This document shows, in pieces, positions 1 to 8,348 of a stretch of DNA of 38,814 nucleotides. The notes under the pieces are model-generated. The model had not been told where the DNA came from. It searched no databases and saw nothing but the letters and a program-made list of their open reading frames with translations. Each line of letters starts with the position of its first letter. Position 1 is the stretch's first letter. Source of the DNA: Mycobacterium asiaticum DSM 44297. Its GTDB lineage: Bacteria; Actinomycetota; Actinomycetes; Mycobacteriales; Mycobacteriaceae. The translations under genes and the position numbers were made by a program. The stretch is from assembly GCF_000613245.1 (NCBI RefSeq), contig NZ_HG964936.1, positions 154,760 through 193,573 on the forward strand. Direction: 5' to 3'.

Positions 1-597
1 GCCGGGGGCATTGCAGGCATGTTCTTTGGCGATGGCGGGGACGGCGGCTCCGGGGGCGGCGGCGGCTCGATTGCTGGGAACGGTGGGGCCGGCGGCGCGG
101 CCGGCATGTTCGCCGGGGCCGGCGGTAATGGTGGCGCGGGCGGCACCTCCGGAGCCATCGGTGGAAAGGGTGGGGCCGGCGGTCGCGCCGGCATGCTCTT
201 CGGCTCCGGCGGCAGCGGTGGGGGCGGCGGTGCCGCGTCTAATGCCGCGATTGGCGGCGACGGCGGGGCCGGCGGCAGTGCCGGCCTGCTCGTCGGCGAT
301 GGCGGGGCCGGCGGCGCCGGAGGAATCAGCGCCATTATTGGCGGAAATGGTGGGGCCGGCGGCACCGCCGGGCTGATCGGTAACGGCGGTCAAGGCGGCG
401 ACGGCGGTATCAACACCACCGTCAACGCGTCCGGTGCCGGCGGCAATGGCGGTCGGGGCGGCAACGCCGTGCTGTTCGGCGACGGTGGCAACGGCGGCAA
501 CGGCGGGTTCGCCGTGACCCCGGGCAAGGCCGGGAAAGCCGGCGTAGGCGGCACCGGTGGGCAGGTGGTCGGCTCGGACGGGCTGCCCGGGCTCTGA
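1..597 (+). CDS. PE_PGRS family protein, C-terminal part (5' end outside window)
   Basis: The reading frame is open from the first base and runs to a TGA at 595-597, so this is the 3' end of a gene that starts upstream. The translation is almost entirely Gly-Gly-X repeats (GGAGG, GGNGG, GGDGG) broken by short hydrophobic units such as AGMF, AGLL and AVLF, the usual texture of the PGRS region of cell-surface or secreted mycobacterial proteins. It ends in GSDGLPGL. The N-terminal PE domain is not in the window, so membership rests on the repeat alone. An ATG at 19 is internal and not a start. Function unknown. Confidence 0.85.
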   Translation, partial: AGGIAGMFFGDGGDGGSGGGGGSIAGNGGAGGAAGMFAGAGGNGGAGGTSGAIGGKGGAGGRAGMLFGSGGSGGGGGAASNAAIGGDGGAGGSAGLLVGDGGAGGAGGISAIIGGNGGAGGTAGLIGNGGQGGDGGINTTVNASGAGGNGGRGGNAVLFGDGGNGGNGGFAVTPGKAGKAGVGGTGGQVVGSDGLPGL

Positions 598-618
598 CGC
601 CCAGGTAGTACCTAGTAC

Positions 619-1719
619 CTAGCTCGCGCCCGCGGCGATCACCTGGTCCACTTCGAGTGCCCGGTCAGCCATCTCAGCATGAGCCTTATCCAGGGCCTCG
701 GCCTGGTCCTCATCAGCCTTCATCAGCGCCTCGATGTTGGAGCCGGCCAAGTCGAGCACACCCATGTCGGAGAAGGCCTTTTGCACTTTGTCACCCCACA
801 GACCGATGTCTTTGACGATCGGCACGATGCGGCTGAACAGGTGCGAGCGGAACTGGATCATCAGCGGGGACGTGTCGACCCAGGCGGCACACTCTTTCAC
901 GTTCAATCCGAGGGTTTCGAAGACCTCTTCGCCGCGGAACCGGTCGCGCATCAGATAGCAGGCGTCCACGACGAACTCTTCCCGCTCGTCCCGCTCTGCC
1001 TCGGTCAGGGCCGAGTAGTAGTCCTTCAGCGAGATGCGGCCGAAGGCGACGTGCCGGGCCTCGTCCTGCATCACGTAGGCCAGCACCTGCTTGGCCAACG
1101 AGTCCGGCGCCGCCATGTCACGCAGCACGCCGAAGGCTGCGAGCGCGAGTCCCTCGATAAGGACCTGCATGCCGAGATATGGCATGTCCCAACGCGAATC
1201 GCGCAGAGTGTCGTCCAGCAGCGCGGTCAGGTGCTTGTTGATCGGGTAGACCATGCCGATCTTCTCCTGCAGGAAGCGCGAGAACGCCTCGACGTGCCGG
1301 GCCTCGTCCATCGTCTGAGTGGCCGCGTAGAACTTCGCATCCAGATCCGGCACCACCTCGACGATCTTGGCCGCGCACACCATCGCCCCCTGCTCGCCGT
1401 GTAGGAACTGCGAGAACTGCGAGGCTTGCGAATGCTGTCGCATCTCGGCGCGCCGTGCCTCGTCGGCGGCCTCCCACACCGGGCTGCCGAACAGCGGATG
1501 GAACTCGTCGGGTAATCCGACCGGGTTCAGCGGGTCGACGTCCTGGCTCCAGTCGATACGTGACTGGGCATCCCACTGCTTGTCCTTTCCCTTTTGATAC
1601 AGGGAAAGCAGGCGGGCGCGGCCGTCGTCGTACTCCCAGGTGAAGCGCGAGTCGCCGGCACTGGGCACCTCCCACGAATACGGGTCTGGGACGTCCGTGT
1701 ACTTGTCTTTCGTGGTCAT
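619..1719 (-). CDS. Diiron ferritin-like / R2-like oxidase family protein
   Basis: This 366-residue helical protein carries two copies of the diiron motif: Glu109 in HGEQGA, Glu139 and His142 in DEARH, Glu189 in LIEGLAL, and Glu220 and His223 in a second DEARH. That spacing is typical of ferritin-like oxygenases and ribonucleotide-reductase-R2-like proteins, which activate oxygen at a carboxylate-bridged iron pair. There is no signal peptide, so it is probably cytosolic. The substrate is unknown; an N-oxygenase or fatty-acyl oxidase role is possible but not shown. It is divergent from the LysR gene at 1885, with a short palindromic site between them. The ATG at 1719 has an AAAGG-type ribosome site about nine bases upstream. 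Confidence 0.8.
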   Translation of the reverse strand: MTTKDKYTDVPDPYSWEVPSAGDSRFTWEYDDGRARLLSLYQKGKDKQWDAQSRIDWSQDVDPLNPVGLPDEFHPLFGSPVWEAADEARRAEMRQHSQASQFSQFLHGEQGAMVCAAKIVEVVPDLDAKFYAATQTMDEARHVEAFSRFLQEKIGMVYPINKHLTALLDDTLRDSRWDMPYLGMQVLIEGLALAAFGVLRDMAAPDSLAKQVLAYVMQDEARHVAFGRISLKDYYSALTEAERDEREEFVVDACYLMRDRFRGEEVFETLGLNVKECAAWVDTSPLMIQFRSHLFSRIVPIVKDIGLWGDKVQKAFSDMGVLDLAGSNIEALMKADEDQAEALDKAHAEMADRALEVDQVIAAGAS

Positions 1720-1743
1720 GAGGTGCCGCCTTTCTACCTGATG

Positions 1744-1763
1744 TGACTAGCGGTCATATGACG
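1744..1763. promoter_or_regulatory. Candidate operator between the ferritin-like and LysR genes
   Basis: The site contains the perfect 10-bp palindrome GTCATATGAC at 1753-1762. It overlaps an inverted repeat TGAC-N5-GTCA at 1744-1756. It lies 25-45 bases upstream of the ferritin-like start, where a repressor could act. Which protein binds is unknown; the neighbouring LysR protein is one candidate, but the site does not look like a typical T-N11-A LysR box. Confidence 0.4.
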
Positions 1764-1884
1764 TGTATCACACTGCGCCGCCCGCCGTGGCGGCGTCAAG
1801 CCCGGGTCTTTCCGACAGGTCCCTACCAGCGCGTCGTGCCTGTCTTTCGGCTCGACCAGCGGGTTTCAAAGGCTACGATCAGGC

Positions 1885-2811
1885 GTGGCCCTGAGCGCCC
1901 GAATGCCGGAACTATCCGCGCTTGAGGTGTTGTCTGCGATTGCCAAGGCGGGCAGCTTGAATGCGGCCAGCCGGCAAGTGGGGATCAGTCAGCAGGCCGT
2001 TTCGGCGCGGCTGACTTCGATCGAGTCGCAGGTCGGCCTGCGCCTGGTGACACGGACCACCCGCGGCGCCCAGCTGACCCCGGCGGGTGAGGTCGTCGTC
2101 GAATGGGCGGACCAGGTGCTCGATGTCGCGCAGCGCGTCGATGCCGGGCTGGCGTCCCTGCGTGCCGAGCGCCGTAGCGAGCTCAAGCTGGCCGCTAGCC
2201 AAACGGTCGCCGAGCATCTGCTGCCACGGTGGCTGGTATCGCTGCAAGCGGCGGCGCAGCGCCACGGTGCCTCGGCACCCGCGGTCAGTTTGGTAACGAC
2301 CGACAGTCACGGAGCGATCGCCGCTGTGCGCGACGGGCGGGTAGAGCTCGGCTTCATCGAGATACGCGGCGCGTTTCCCGGACTGCGTAGCCGCGTCATC
2401 GGCCGCGACGAACTCGTCGTTGTCGTGCCGCCCGACCACAAGTGGGTGCGGCGTTCGGCGGCGGTCACAGTGGCCGAGCTTCGCCGAACCCCGTTGGTAT
2501 CGCGCAAATCGGGTTGGCAGCTCTTGCTGGGGATCGAGGATCCCCTAGCCGGGGATGAGCCGGCGCCTGCAGCCCATCCGCTCGAATTCGCTTCTGCCGC
2601 AGCGGTGCGCGCGGCCGTGCTGGCCGGCGCAGGGCCGGCGGTGATGAGCCGGGCCGCCGTCAGCGATGACCTGCTGCACGGGCGCCTGCGCGCCGTTCCA
2701 GTCGCAGGTCTGGACTTGCGACGCGACATACGGGCGATCTGGCTGGGTGCGCGCACGCCGCCGGCAGGAGCGGCCCGGGAAATGCTCAATCACATCGCGA
2801 TCACTCGCTGA
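1885..2811 (+). CDS. LysR family transcriptional regulator
   Basis: The N-terminal residues, about 10-70, form the LysR winged helix-turn-helix (AIAKAGSLNAASRQVGISQQ, then VSARLTSIESQVG and LTPAGE). The rest resembles the periplasmic-binding-protein-like effector domain, giving a normal family length of 308 residues. Such proteins bind upstream of a divergent target and respond to a small co-inducer; here the divergent neighbour is the ferritin-like oxidase gene. The start taken is GTG 1885; the ATG at 1903 is equally possible and would remove six residues without touching the HTH. Effector unknown. Confidence 0.88.
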   Translation: MALSARMPELSALEVLSAIAKAGSLNAASRQVGISQQAVSARLTSIESQVGLRLVTRTTRGAQLTPAGEVVVEWADQVLDVAQRVDAGLASLRAERRSELKLAASQTVAEHLLPRWLVSLQAAAQRHGASAPAVSLVTTDSHGAIAAVRDGRVELGFIEIRGAFPGLRSRVIGRDELVVVVPPDHKWVRRSAAVTVAELRRTPLVSRKSGWQLLLGIEDPLAGDEPAPAAHPLEFASAAAVRAAVLAGAGPAVMSRAAVSDDLLHGRLRAVPVAGLDLRRDIRAIWLGARTPPAGAAREMLNHIAITR

Positions 2812-3006
2812 ACGACGCGGCGGATCGGCGAGGTCCGAGGCTCAGCCGCCGTTGTTGAGATAGATGAGCAGTCGGCAACACCTGTGGCAAATCGTTTTGT
2901 TGGGTATCGGCGCGGACCTTTGATGCCATTCGTGCGGCCAGTTGGCTACCGTCATCCCGGGGACACTCGTCAACGAGCAACGGATCAGTCGCGAGGGGAG
3001 GCGTTG

Positions 3007-5286
3007 GTGTCGGCCGAACGATCTCGAGCCCGCCTGTACATCTTCGTCGTCGTGACGCTGTTGGTAGTCATCAACTCGCTTGCCTTGTGGGGAGAACGGG
3101 CAGCTCATCGCGGAGAGACGTTTCTCCAACTGGGCACCGGGCTCGCGGCGGTCTGCTGTGGCCTGGTCATCGCGCGGCGGGTGAGCGGCATGTCGCGGTG
3201 GTGGCGGCTGATTTACACGTTGGGGGTGGGGTTGTGGCTGTTCGGGCAGACGCTGTGGTGGCTGGGTGACAACAGGGCCGATCATGTCGCCACTGCCCCT
3301 GGAGTTGCCGCCCATCTTTCGTTGCCGGTGCTCGCCCTCGCAGGGGTGATTCTGCTGGTGCACTCCGGCGGCAGTGTGTTCGGACGCAACGGGTTGTTGT
3401 GGCGTCCGCCGGTCCCCAGTGTCATCGACGGGGTGGTGGCGGGCCTGTCGTTTCTGGTCCTGGCAACCATGGGCGGGTTCGGCGCCGGATCGTCACTTTC
3501 GCTGCCCCGGTCGGGCATCCCCGCCGTCGAGATGGTGTTCGCGTCGGCCGAAGTGGTGCTCGTGGCCGCCGTTGTTTTGATCGCCATGGTCTACGACCAG
3601 GACCGGCCATATCGGGTGAACTACCTGCTGCTGGCCGGTGGACTCGTGCTCATGGCGACCTCGGACAGAGTTGTCGCCTACCTCCGCTCGGTCGGCGCCG
3701 AGGGCGGCGACCTGTGGGGCGCCATCGGATTGATCCTGGGCCCAGTGATGGTCGCGTTTGCGATGCTGGAATATCCGACCCCGGCGGACGCCGACGACCC
3801 CCGCCGCGGCACTGACTGGGCGCGGTTGCTTCTGCCGTACGTCGGGTTTCTCGGGATCGCGATGCTTTTTGCGTACCACGTGCTCGCCGGTAAGTGGTTA
3901 GACGCGTTCGCGGTCTGTGTAACGGTGGTCATGGTGCTGCTCGTGACGATCCGCCAGGTGATCGCGACGCGTGCCCAGTGGCTGCTCAGTCAGCGCTTGT
4001 ATGTGGTGCAGCGGCGCCTCGCGCACCAGGTACAACACGACGCGCTGACGGGGCTGCCCAATCGGCTCAGATTCGCCCGTCGGCTCGACGAGGCGATGCG
4101 TGACGGCGGCTTCGTGTTGATCTTCATCGACCTCGATGACTTCAAGGAGATCAACGACCGGTTCGGGCACGCCGCCGGGGACGAACTGCTCTGCGCGGTG
4201 GGCGAGCGACTCAAGCGATGCGTCGCCGACAACGACACCCTGGCCCGGATCGGCGGCGACGAGTTCGCGATCTTGATCCACGAAGACGTGGAGGAGCTCG
4301 AGACGGTGAGTGACCGGCTGCGAGTGGCGCTTCGGGATCCCTTCCCGCTGCAAGGCTCCTCGGTGCGCGTGCGGGCCAGCCTCGGCGTGGTGCGACCGGA
4401 TATCGAGGACGGGCCACAGACCTCCGACGACCTGCTGCGGCAAGCCGACATCTCGATGTACGCGGGTAAACGGCTCGGTAAGGACACCGCGGTGATCTAT
4501 CAACCGCTGACCGGTATTCGCGCCGACTTCCCGACGGCGCTGCGTAAGGCGGGCGGCGGGGTGCCCGCCGGATTCGGCCTGGCTTACCAGCCCATCGTGC
4601 GGGTTCCGGAGGGAACGTTGCAGGCCGTGGAGGCCCTGGCCAGGTGGACCGCACCCAACGGCATGCAGATTGCTCCCGAGACGTTCGTCATGGCCGCCGA
4701 AGCCGCAGGGTTGGGCGCAGCACTGGATGCGATGGTGCTGGACCTGGCGTGTCGTGAAGTTCAGGCCGCCGGATTGGACGTCGACATCCACGTCAACATC
4801 GGTGCGGCGCGCCTGGGGAACACCGGGTTCGTCGAGCACGTCAAGAGGTCGCTGGAGCGGCATCGGATCGCGCCGGCCCGGCTCGTCGTGGAAATCACCG
4901 AGACTGTTCCGATCGTCGACCTCGCCGACGCGGCAGCCCAAATCACCCGGCTCCATGCAATCGGCGTCAGGGTCGCTCTCGACGATTTCGGTGCTGGCTA
5001 CAACTCGCTGACCTACCTGCACGCGCTGCCGGTGCACATTGTCAAGCTGGACCGCAGCCTGGCGGTCGGTGCCGACCCGGTGCACGACTTAGCCCTCTAT
5101 CGGTCGGTCATCGGGCTCTGCGGCGAGCTGGGCTTCTCCGTAGTCGCCGAAGGCATCGAATCGATGTTGCAGCTGGACATTGTCCGGGCCGCCGGATGCC
5201 ACCTTGCCCAGGGCCATCTGTTCGGACGGCCGGCTCCGATTTATGAGCTCGCCCGGGCGAAGGAGTGGCAGCGGCCGGCGGTGTGA
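3007..5286 (+). CDS. Membrane GGDEF-EAL protein (cyclic-di-GMP turnover)
   Basis: The N-terminal third holds roughly eight hydrophobic segments, probably a membrane sensor. It is followed by a GGDEF domain with intact GGDEF at residues 416-420 and a C-terminal EAL domain. In the latter E542-A-L, VNIGAARL, VEITET, DDFGAGYNSLTYL, KLDRSL and AEGIES keep the residues expected of an active c-di-GMP phosphodiesterase. Both synthesis and breakdown of c-di-GMP are therefore possible. The inhibitory RxxD site before GGDEF reads ADND and lacks its Arg. I chose GTG 3007 because GGGGAG lies six bases upstream; the frame stays open to a GTG at 2884, which would add 41 residues with no recognisable feature and a weak ribosome site. 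Confidence 0.85.
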   Translation: MSAERSRARLYIFVVVTLLVVINSLALWGERAAHRGETFLQLGTGLAAVCCGLVIARRVSGMSRWWRLIYTLGVGLWLFGQTLWWLGDNRADHVATAPGVAAHLSLPVLALAGVILLVHSGGSVFGRNGLLWRPPVPSVIDGVVAGLSFLVLATMGGFGAGSSLSLPRSGIPAVEMVFASAEVVLVAAVVLIAMVYDQDRPYRVNYLLLAGGLVLMATSDRVVAYLRSVGAEGGDLWGAIGLILGPVMVAFAMLEYPTPADADDPRRGTDWARLLLPYVGFLGIAMLFAYHVLAGKWLDAFAVCVTVVMVLLVTIRQVIATRAQWLLSQRLYVVQRRLAHQVQHDALTGLPNRLRFARRLDEAMRDGGFVLIFIDLDDFKEINDRFGHAAGDELLCAVGERLKRCVADNDTLARIGGDEFAILIHEDVEELETVSDRLRVALRDPFPLQGSSVRVRASLGVVRPDIEDGPQTSDDLLRQADISMYAGKRLGKDTAVIYQPLTGIRADFPTALRKAGGGVPAGFGLAYQPIVRVPEGTLQAVEALARWTAPNGMQIAPETFVMAAEAAGLGAALDAMVLDLACREVQAAGLDVDIHVNIGAARLGNTGFVEHVKRSLERHRIAPARLVVEITETVPIVDLADAAAQITRLHAIGVRVALDDFGAGYNSLTYLHALPVHIVKLDRSLAVGADPVHDLALYRSVIGLCGELGFSVVAEGIESMLQLDIVRAAGCHLAQGHLFGRPAPIYELARAKEWQRPAV

Positions 5287-5313
5287 CTGGTCGTATTCAC
5301 TCGAGCCGGCTGG

Positions 5314-6657
5314 TTACCCGGCATCCGTCGTCGAGAGCGGTTGGCGTTCAATCGAGCGGCCCAGGACGACCTTGGCCGTGATGATGCCCAACTTGGCCAT
5401 GCCCAAGTACGTCGAGGGATTGAACAACGTCGGCCACACGGTACGAGTCTTGTGTTCGTCGACCGGCCGGTCGGTGAAACGATCGCGCAGCCACCTCAGC
5501 GTCATGGGCGCCGACAAGGGATGCAGCAGCAGATGGCCGCAGAACCTGTCGCGGTGATAGGTGACCGCTGCGCCGATGCGTTCGTACTCGGCTACCAGTG
5601 CATCGACGTCGTCCACGCTGATGATTCCGTCGTGCACCGCCTGTATGACCAGCACGGGAGGCTTGGGCCTGGACTTGCCGAGCTTGGTCTCGTCGAAGAT
5701 GTGACGCACTTCGGGTAGATCCCACAGCTCGTCGGCCGTCACGTCGACGTAGGACCCGATGTCGACGTTGCGAAACTGCCATACCGCTTGGGCGGTCGTC
5801 ATTGTCTGTAACTTGTCGAGCAATGCCTTGCCCTCGTCGGTCGCGTGCTCGTCGACAACCTGCTGCGCGCCGGGGAAAACCTGCGTCAGTGCCGAGATCA
5901 TCAGTGCGGCGAGACCGGCGAAGAAGCTGCGGTTGAGGCGGCGCGCCACACTTCCCGGGTCGGCGACGGGTGAGCCTAGAACGGCGCCAACAATATTGAG
6001 CTCCGGTGCGTATCGCTCGCAGAGTTCGGCCGCCCACGCCGACGCCAAGCCGCCCCCGGAATACCCCCACAGGCCTACCGGTGCGGCAGGCGACAGGTTC
6101 ACGCGTTCGCAGCGCATTGCGGCCCGCAGCCCGTCCAGTATCCGGTAGCCAGGCTCGACGGGAGAGCCCCACATTCCGTGGCAGCCTTCGTGGTCGGGTA
6201 CGCAAACCGCCCAGCCTTCGGCCAGCGCCGCGGTGACCAGCAAGTACTCGGCTTGGACGAACGCACCGATCGGTCGCGAGCCGCGCCGCATGGCAAAGGA
6301 GGGAAAACAGCGTGATGCCACGGCGTCGATCGCGCACTGATACGAGAGCACCGGAAATGGTACGTCCGCCTTTCGCTGCGCCGGGACGATCACCGTCGTC
6401 ACCGCGACTTCCGGTTCTTCGTGCAGATTCGTGGTGCGGTAGAGCAGCTGAGTGGCTTTCACACGCTGGCTGATGACACCGAGAAATCCGATCTCGACGT
6501 CACGGGAGCGCAGCACCGTGCCGGGTTCCGTGTCCTCATAGCCAGGCGGCGCTTGGTAAAAGGGGTCGTCATCGGGCGGGATCGGGCGCTCGCCGCGGCG
6601 CAGCTCGTCGTGCGGCGGGCTCGCGGCCTCGACTGTCGTGGCGGAATAACTGTCCAT
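5314..6657 (-). CDS. Secretory-lipase-family alpha/beta hydrolase
   Basis: This 447-residue protein fits the secretory lipase family (LIP type, related to Candida lipases and to mycobacterial Lip proteins). It has a nucleophile elbow GYSGGG (GxSxG) in the middle, preceded by an oxyanion-loop-like region (PVLSYQCAID) and DHEG. A late acidic stretch (VIQAVHDGIISVDDV) and the His in RFCGHLLLHPL complete the probable triad. It should cleave ester bonds of lipids or short acyl esters. I see no clear signal peptide from ATG 6657; AAGGGG lies about eleven bases upstream. It is convergent with the GGDEF-EAL gene, whose end is 27 bases away. Substrate not predictable. Confidence 0.82.
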   Translation of the reverse strand: MDSYSATTVEAASPPHDELRRGERPIPPDDDPFYQAPPGYEDTEPGTVLRSRDVEIGFLGVISQRVKATQLLYRTTNLHEEPEVAVTTVIVPAQRKADVPFPVLSYQCAIDAVASRCFPSFAMRRGSRPIGAFVQAEYLLVTAALAEGWAVCVPDHEGCHGMWGSPVEPGYRILDGLRAAMRCERVNLSPAAPVGLWGYSGGGLASAWAAELCERYAPELNIVGAVLGSPVADPGSVARRLNRSFFAGLAALMISALTQVFPGAQQVVDEHATDEGKALLDKLQTMTTAQAVWQFRNVDIGSYVDVTADELWDLPEVRHIFDETKLGKSRPKPPVLVIQAVHDGIISVDDVDALVAEYERIGAAVTYHRDRFCGHLLLHPLSAPMTLRWLRDRFTDRPVDEHKTRTVWPTLFNPSTYLGMAKLGIITAKVVLGRSIERQPLSTTDAG

Positions 6658-6778
6658 CGGTGTGTCGACCCCTTGGCGTGTCCATGACGGCTGGGACGTC
6701 GCCGCCTGCCATATCCATTACCCGCGGTACCGGGTTTCAACCGTGTCATGGTCTCCGCGAATCCGGGAGATCGAAGCT

Positions 6779-7906
6779 CTACAACAATCCGTTGGCCCCC
6801 GCGTTGCCTGCCGGGCCCGCGGTCCCGGCGAGAGGGGACGACGAGAAGAGCGAGACATTACCGCTGGTGTTGCCGGACGAGAATGTGACCGCTACGGGGA
6901 CCGTTCCCCCGGTGGACAGGCTCGCACCCGCCGGACTGATCGTTGCGATAGCGCCACCGGAGCTGTTCACGAAGGCGACGTTAGCGCTACCGGGAGAGTT
7001 GTTGAGGACCGTGAAGCTCGAACTGACGGTTAGGCTCACCGTTCCGGACGGGCTGCCAGTCCCGCCTTGCCCGCCGGCCCCGCCCTGACCGTGTAGCCAT
7101 CCGCCGCGTCCGCCGTCACCGCCGCTTCCGCCGTTCAGTACGAGGGGTGTGGTCTGGCCGGGGGACAGGGTCGCACTGTTAGGTCCGCTGTTGCCGCCGT
7201 GCCCACCGCTCCCGCCGGCGCCCCATAGGCCCGCAGCTCCACCGGCTCCGCCGGTGCCACCGGTAAACGCGGTTGCGCCGCCGGCCCGCGAGGCCGCCCC
7301 GCCGTCACCGCCGCCGCCGCCGTTTCCGTACAGGTATCCGCCGGTGCCGCCGGCTCCGCCCGCTGCGCCGGTCCCGCCGGCGCCGCCGAGACCGCCGTTG
7401 CCGATCAAACCCGCGGCACCCCCGGCACCGCCGGCTACTCCGGGGTTGCCGGTTTGCGAAAATCCGTTGCCGCCGTTGCCAATTAACAAGCCGCCGGCCC
7501 CGCCGTTGGGGTTGGCCGCCGTCCCGTTGGCGCCGTCACCGACGAGCGGACGCCCTAGGAGAAAATTGGTGGGGGCGTTGATCGCCGCCAAAATGTTCTG
7601 CTCCAGGGTCTGGAGCAGCGAGCTGTTGGCCGCCTCGGCGGCCGCGTACGCGCTGCCCGCCCCACTCAACGCCTGCACGAATTGCTCGTGTAACACCGCG
7701 GCCCGGTTGCTGAGCACTTGGTAGTCGCGCGCGTGGCCCGCAAACCACGACGAGATGGCTGCCGATATCTCGTCTTCGGCAGCGGGCAGCAATGCGGTGA
7801 TCGGATTCCGCGCTGCGGCGTTCGCCGCGGTGATCTGAGCGCCGATGTTAGAGAGGTCCCTCGCCGCCGATGCCAAGAAGTCGGGAGCCGCCGCCAAATA
7901 CGACAT
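6779..7906 (-). CDS. PE_PGRS family protein with a non-PGRS C-terminal tail
   Basis: The protein begins MSYLAAAPDFLASAARDL, a standard PE domain of about 95 residues, followed by the linker NFLLGRPLVGDGANG and a PGRS region of Gly-Gly-X repeats. ATG 7906 is chosen because GGGAGG lies six bases upstream and because PE proteins begin at this MSY/MSF; an upstream in-frame ATG would add ten residues foreign to the family. The last 85 or so residues stop being Gly-rich and become Ser/Thr/Val-rich (SLTVSSSFTVLNNSPGSANV onward), ending GPAGNAGANGLL. PE proteins are commonly exported through type VII secretion and sit at the cell surface. Function unknown. Confidence 0.88.
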   Translation of the reverse strand: MSYLAAAPDFLASAARDLSNIGAQITAANAAARNPITALLPAAEDEISAAISSWFAGHARDYQVLSNRAAVLHEQFVQALSGAGSAYAAAEAANSSLLQTLEQNILAAINAPTNFLLGRPLVGDGANGTAANPNGGAGGLLIGNGGNGFSQTGNPGVAGGAGGAAGLIGNGGLGGAGGTGAAGGAGGTGGYLYGNGGGGGDGGAASRAGGATAFTGGTGGAGGAAGLWGAGGSGGHGGNSGPNSATLSPGQTTPLVLNGGSGGDGGRGGWLHGQGGAGGQGGTGSPSGTVSLTVSSSFTVLNNSPGSANVAFVNSSGGAIATISPAGASLSTGGTVPVAVTFSSGNTSGNVSLFSSSPLAGTAGPAGNAGANGLL

Positions 7907-8348
7907 CCGTTGCCTCCCGTAGCGCCGCCGACACATCGCTACCTAGGTGATATGCCAAATGAACCCGAAGAACGCTCACCCTACGCGGGATTCCATTGTT
8001 GCTTCAGCGTTCAGCCGAATAATTTCACTGGTCGATATTGACCGTTGCGGAAATTTTCCAGGCCTGCTAGCGAAAGCTGGAACGACGACAGCCGACTCGG
8101 ATGAACTGCCCGTGTCGCTTTGAGAAGCTCCGACGCAGCACATGACCGCGCCGCGAACGTGGGGCAACCAAAGAAGGGTTCTGAAATTATTTCGCGCCAA
8201 AATGATGGCGGGCAAGCACACTTCAAGCAGTGGCAGGCGTCGCTGCGGGCGTCCGAATAGTTGAACGTTTGAATATGGTTTTCAACGGCGCGGGATTTCT
8301 GCCTAGTGCGGCCGTCCCGCCTTGTACGGACGTGATAGCGCAACGGAA
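7907..8348. other. Intergenic region, no gene supported
   Basis: This 442-base stretch separates the PE_PGRS start from the end of the cyclase gene. It is visibly lower in GC than its neighbours, with runs such as gaataatttc and gaaattttcc. Two minus-strand frames of 81 and 110 codons cross it, but both are Cys/Arg/Ser-rich with no recognisable domain and no good ribosome site. It probably contains the PE_PGRS promoter on the minus strand. I see no RNA gene. Confidence 0.5.

Noticed and set aside
679..1404. 241-codon open frame antisense to the ferritin-like gene
   Set aside because: The sense strand carries both diiron motifs; the antisense translation is featureless.
3898..5085. 395-codon open frame antisense to the GGDEF-EAL gene
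   Set aside because: It has no recognisable motif and lies entirely inside well-conserved GGDEF and EAL coding sequence.
8011..8343. 110-codon minus-strand frame in the gap before the cyclase
   Set aside because: No ribosome site, no known domain, odd composition; could be chance in lower-GC DNA.
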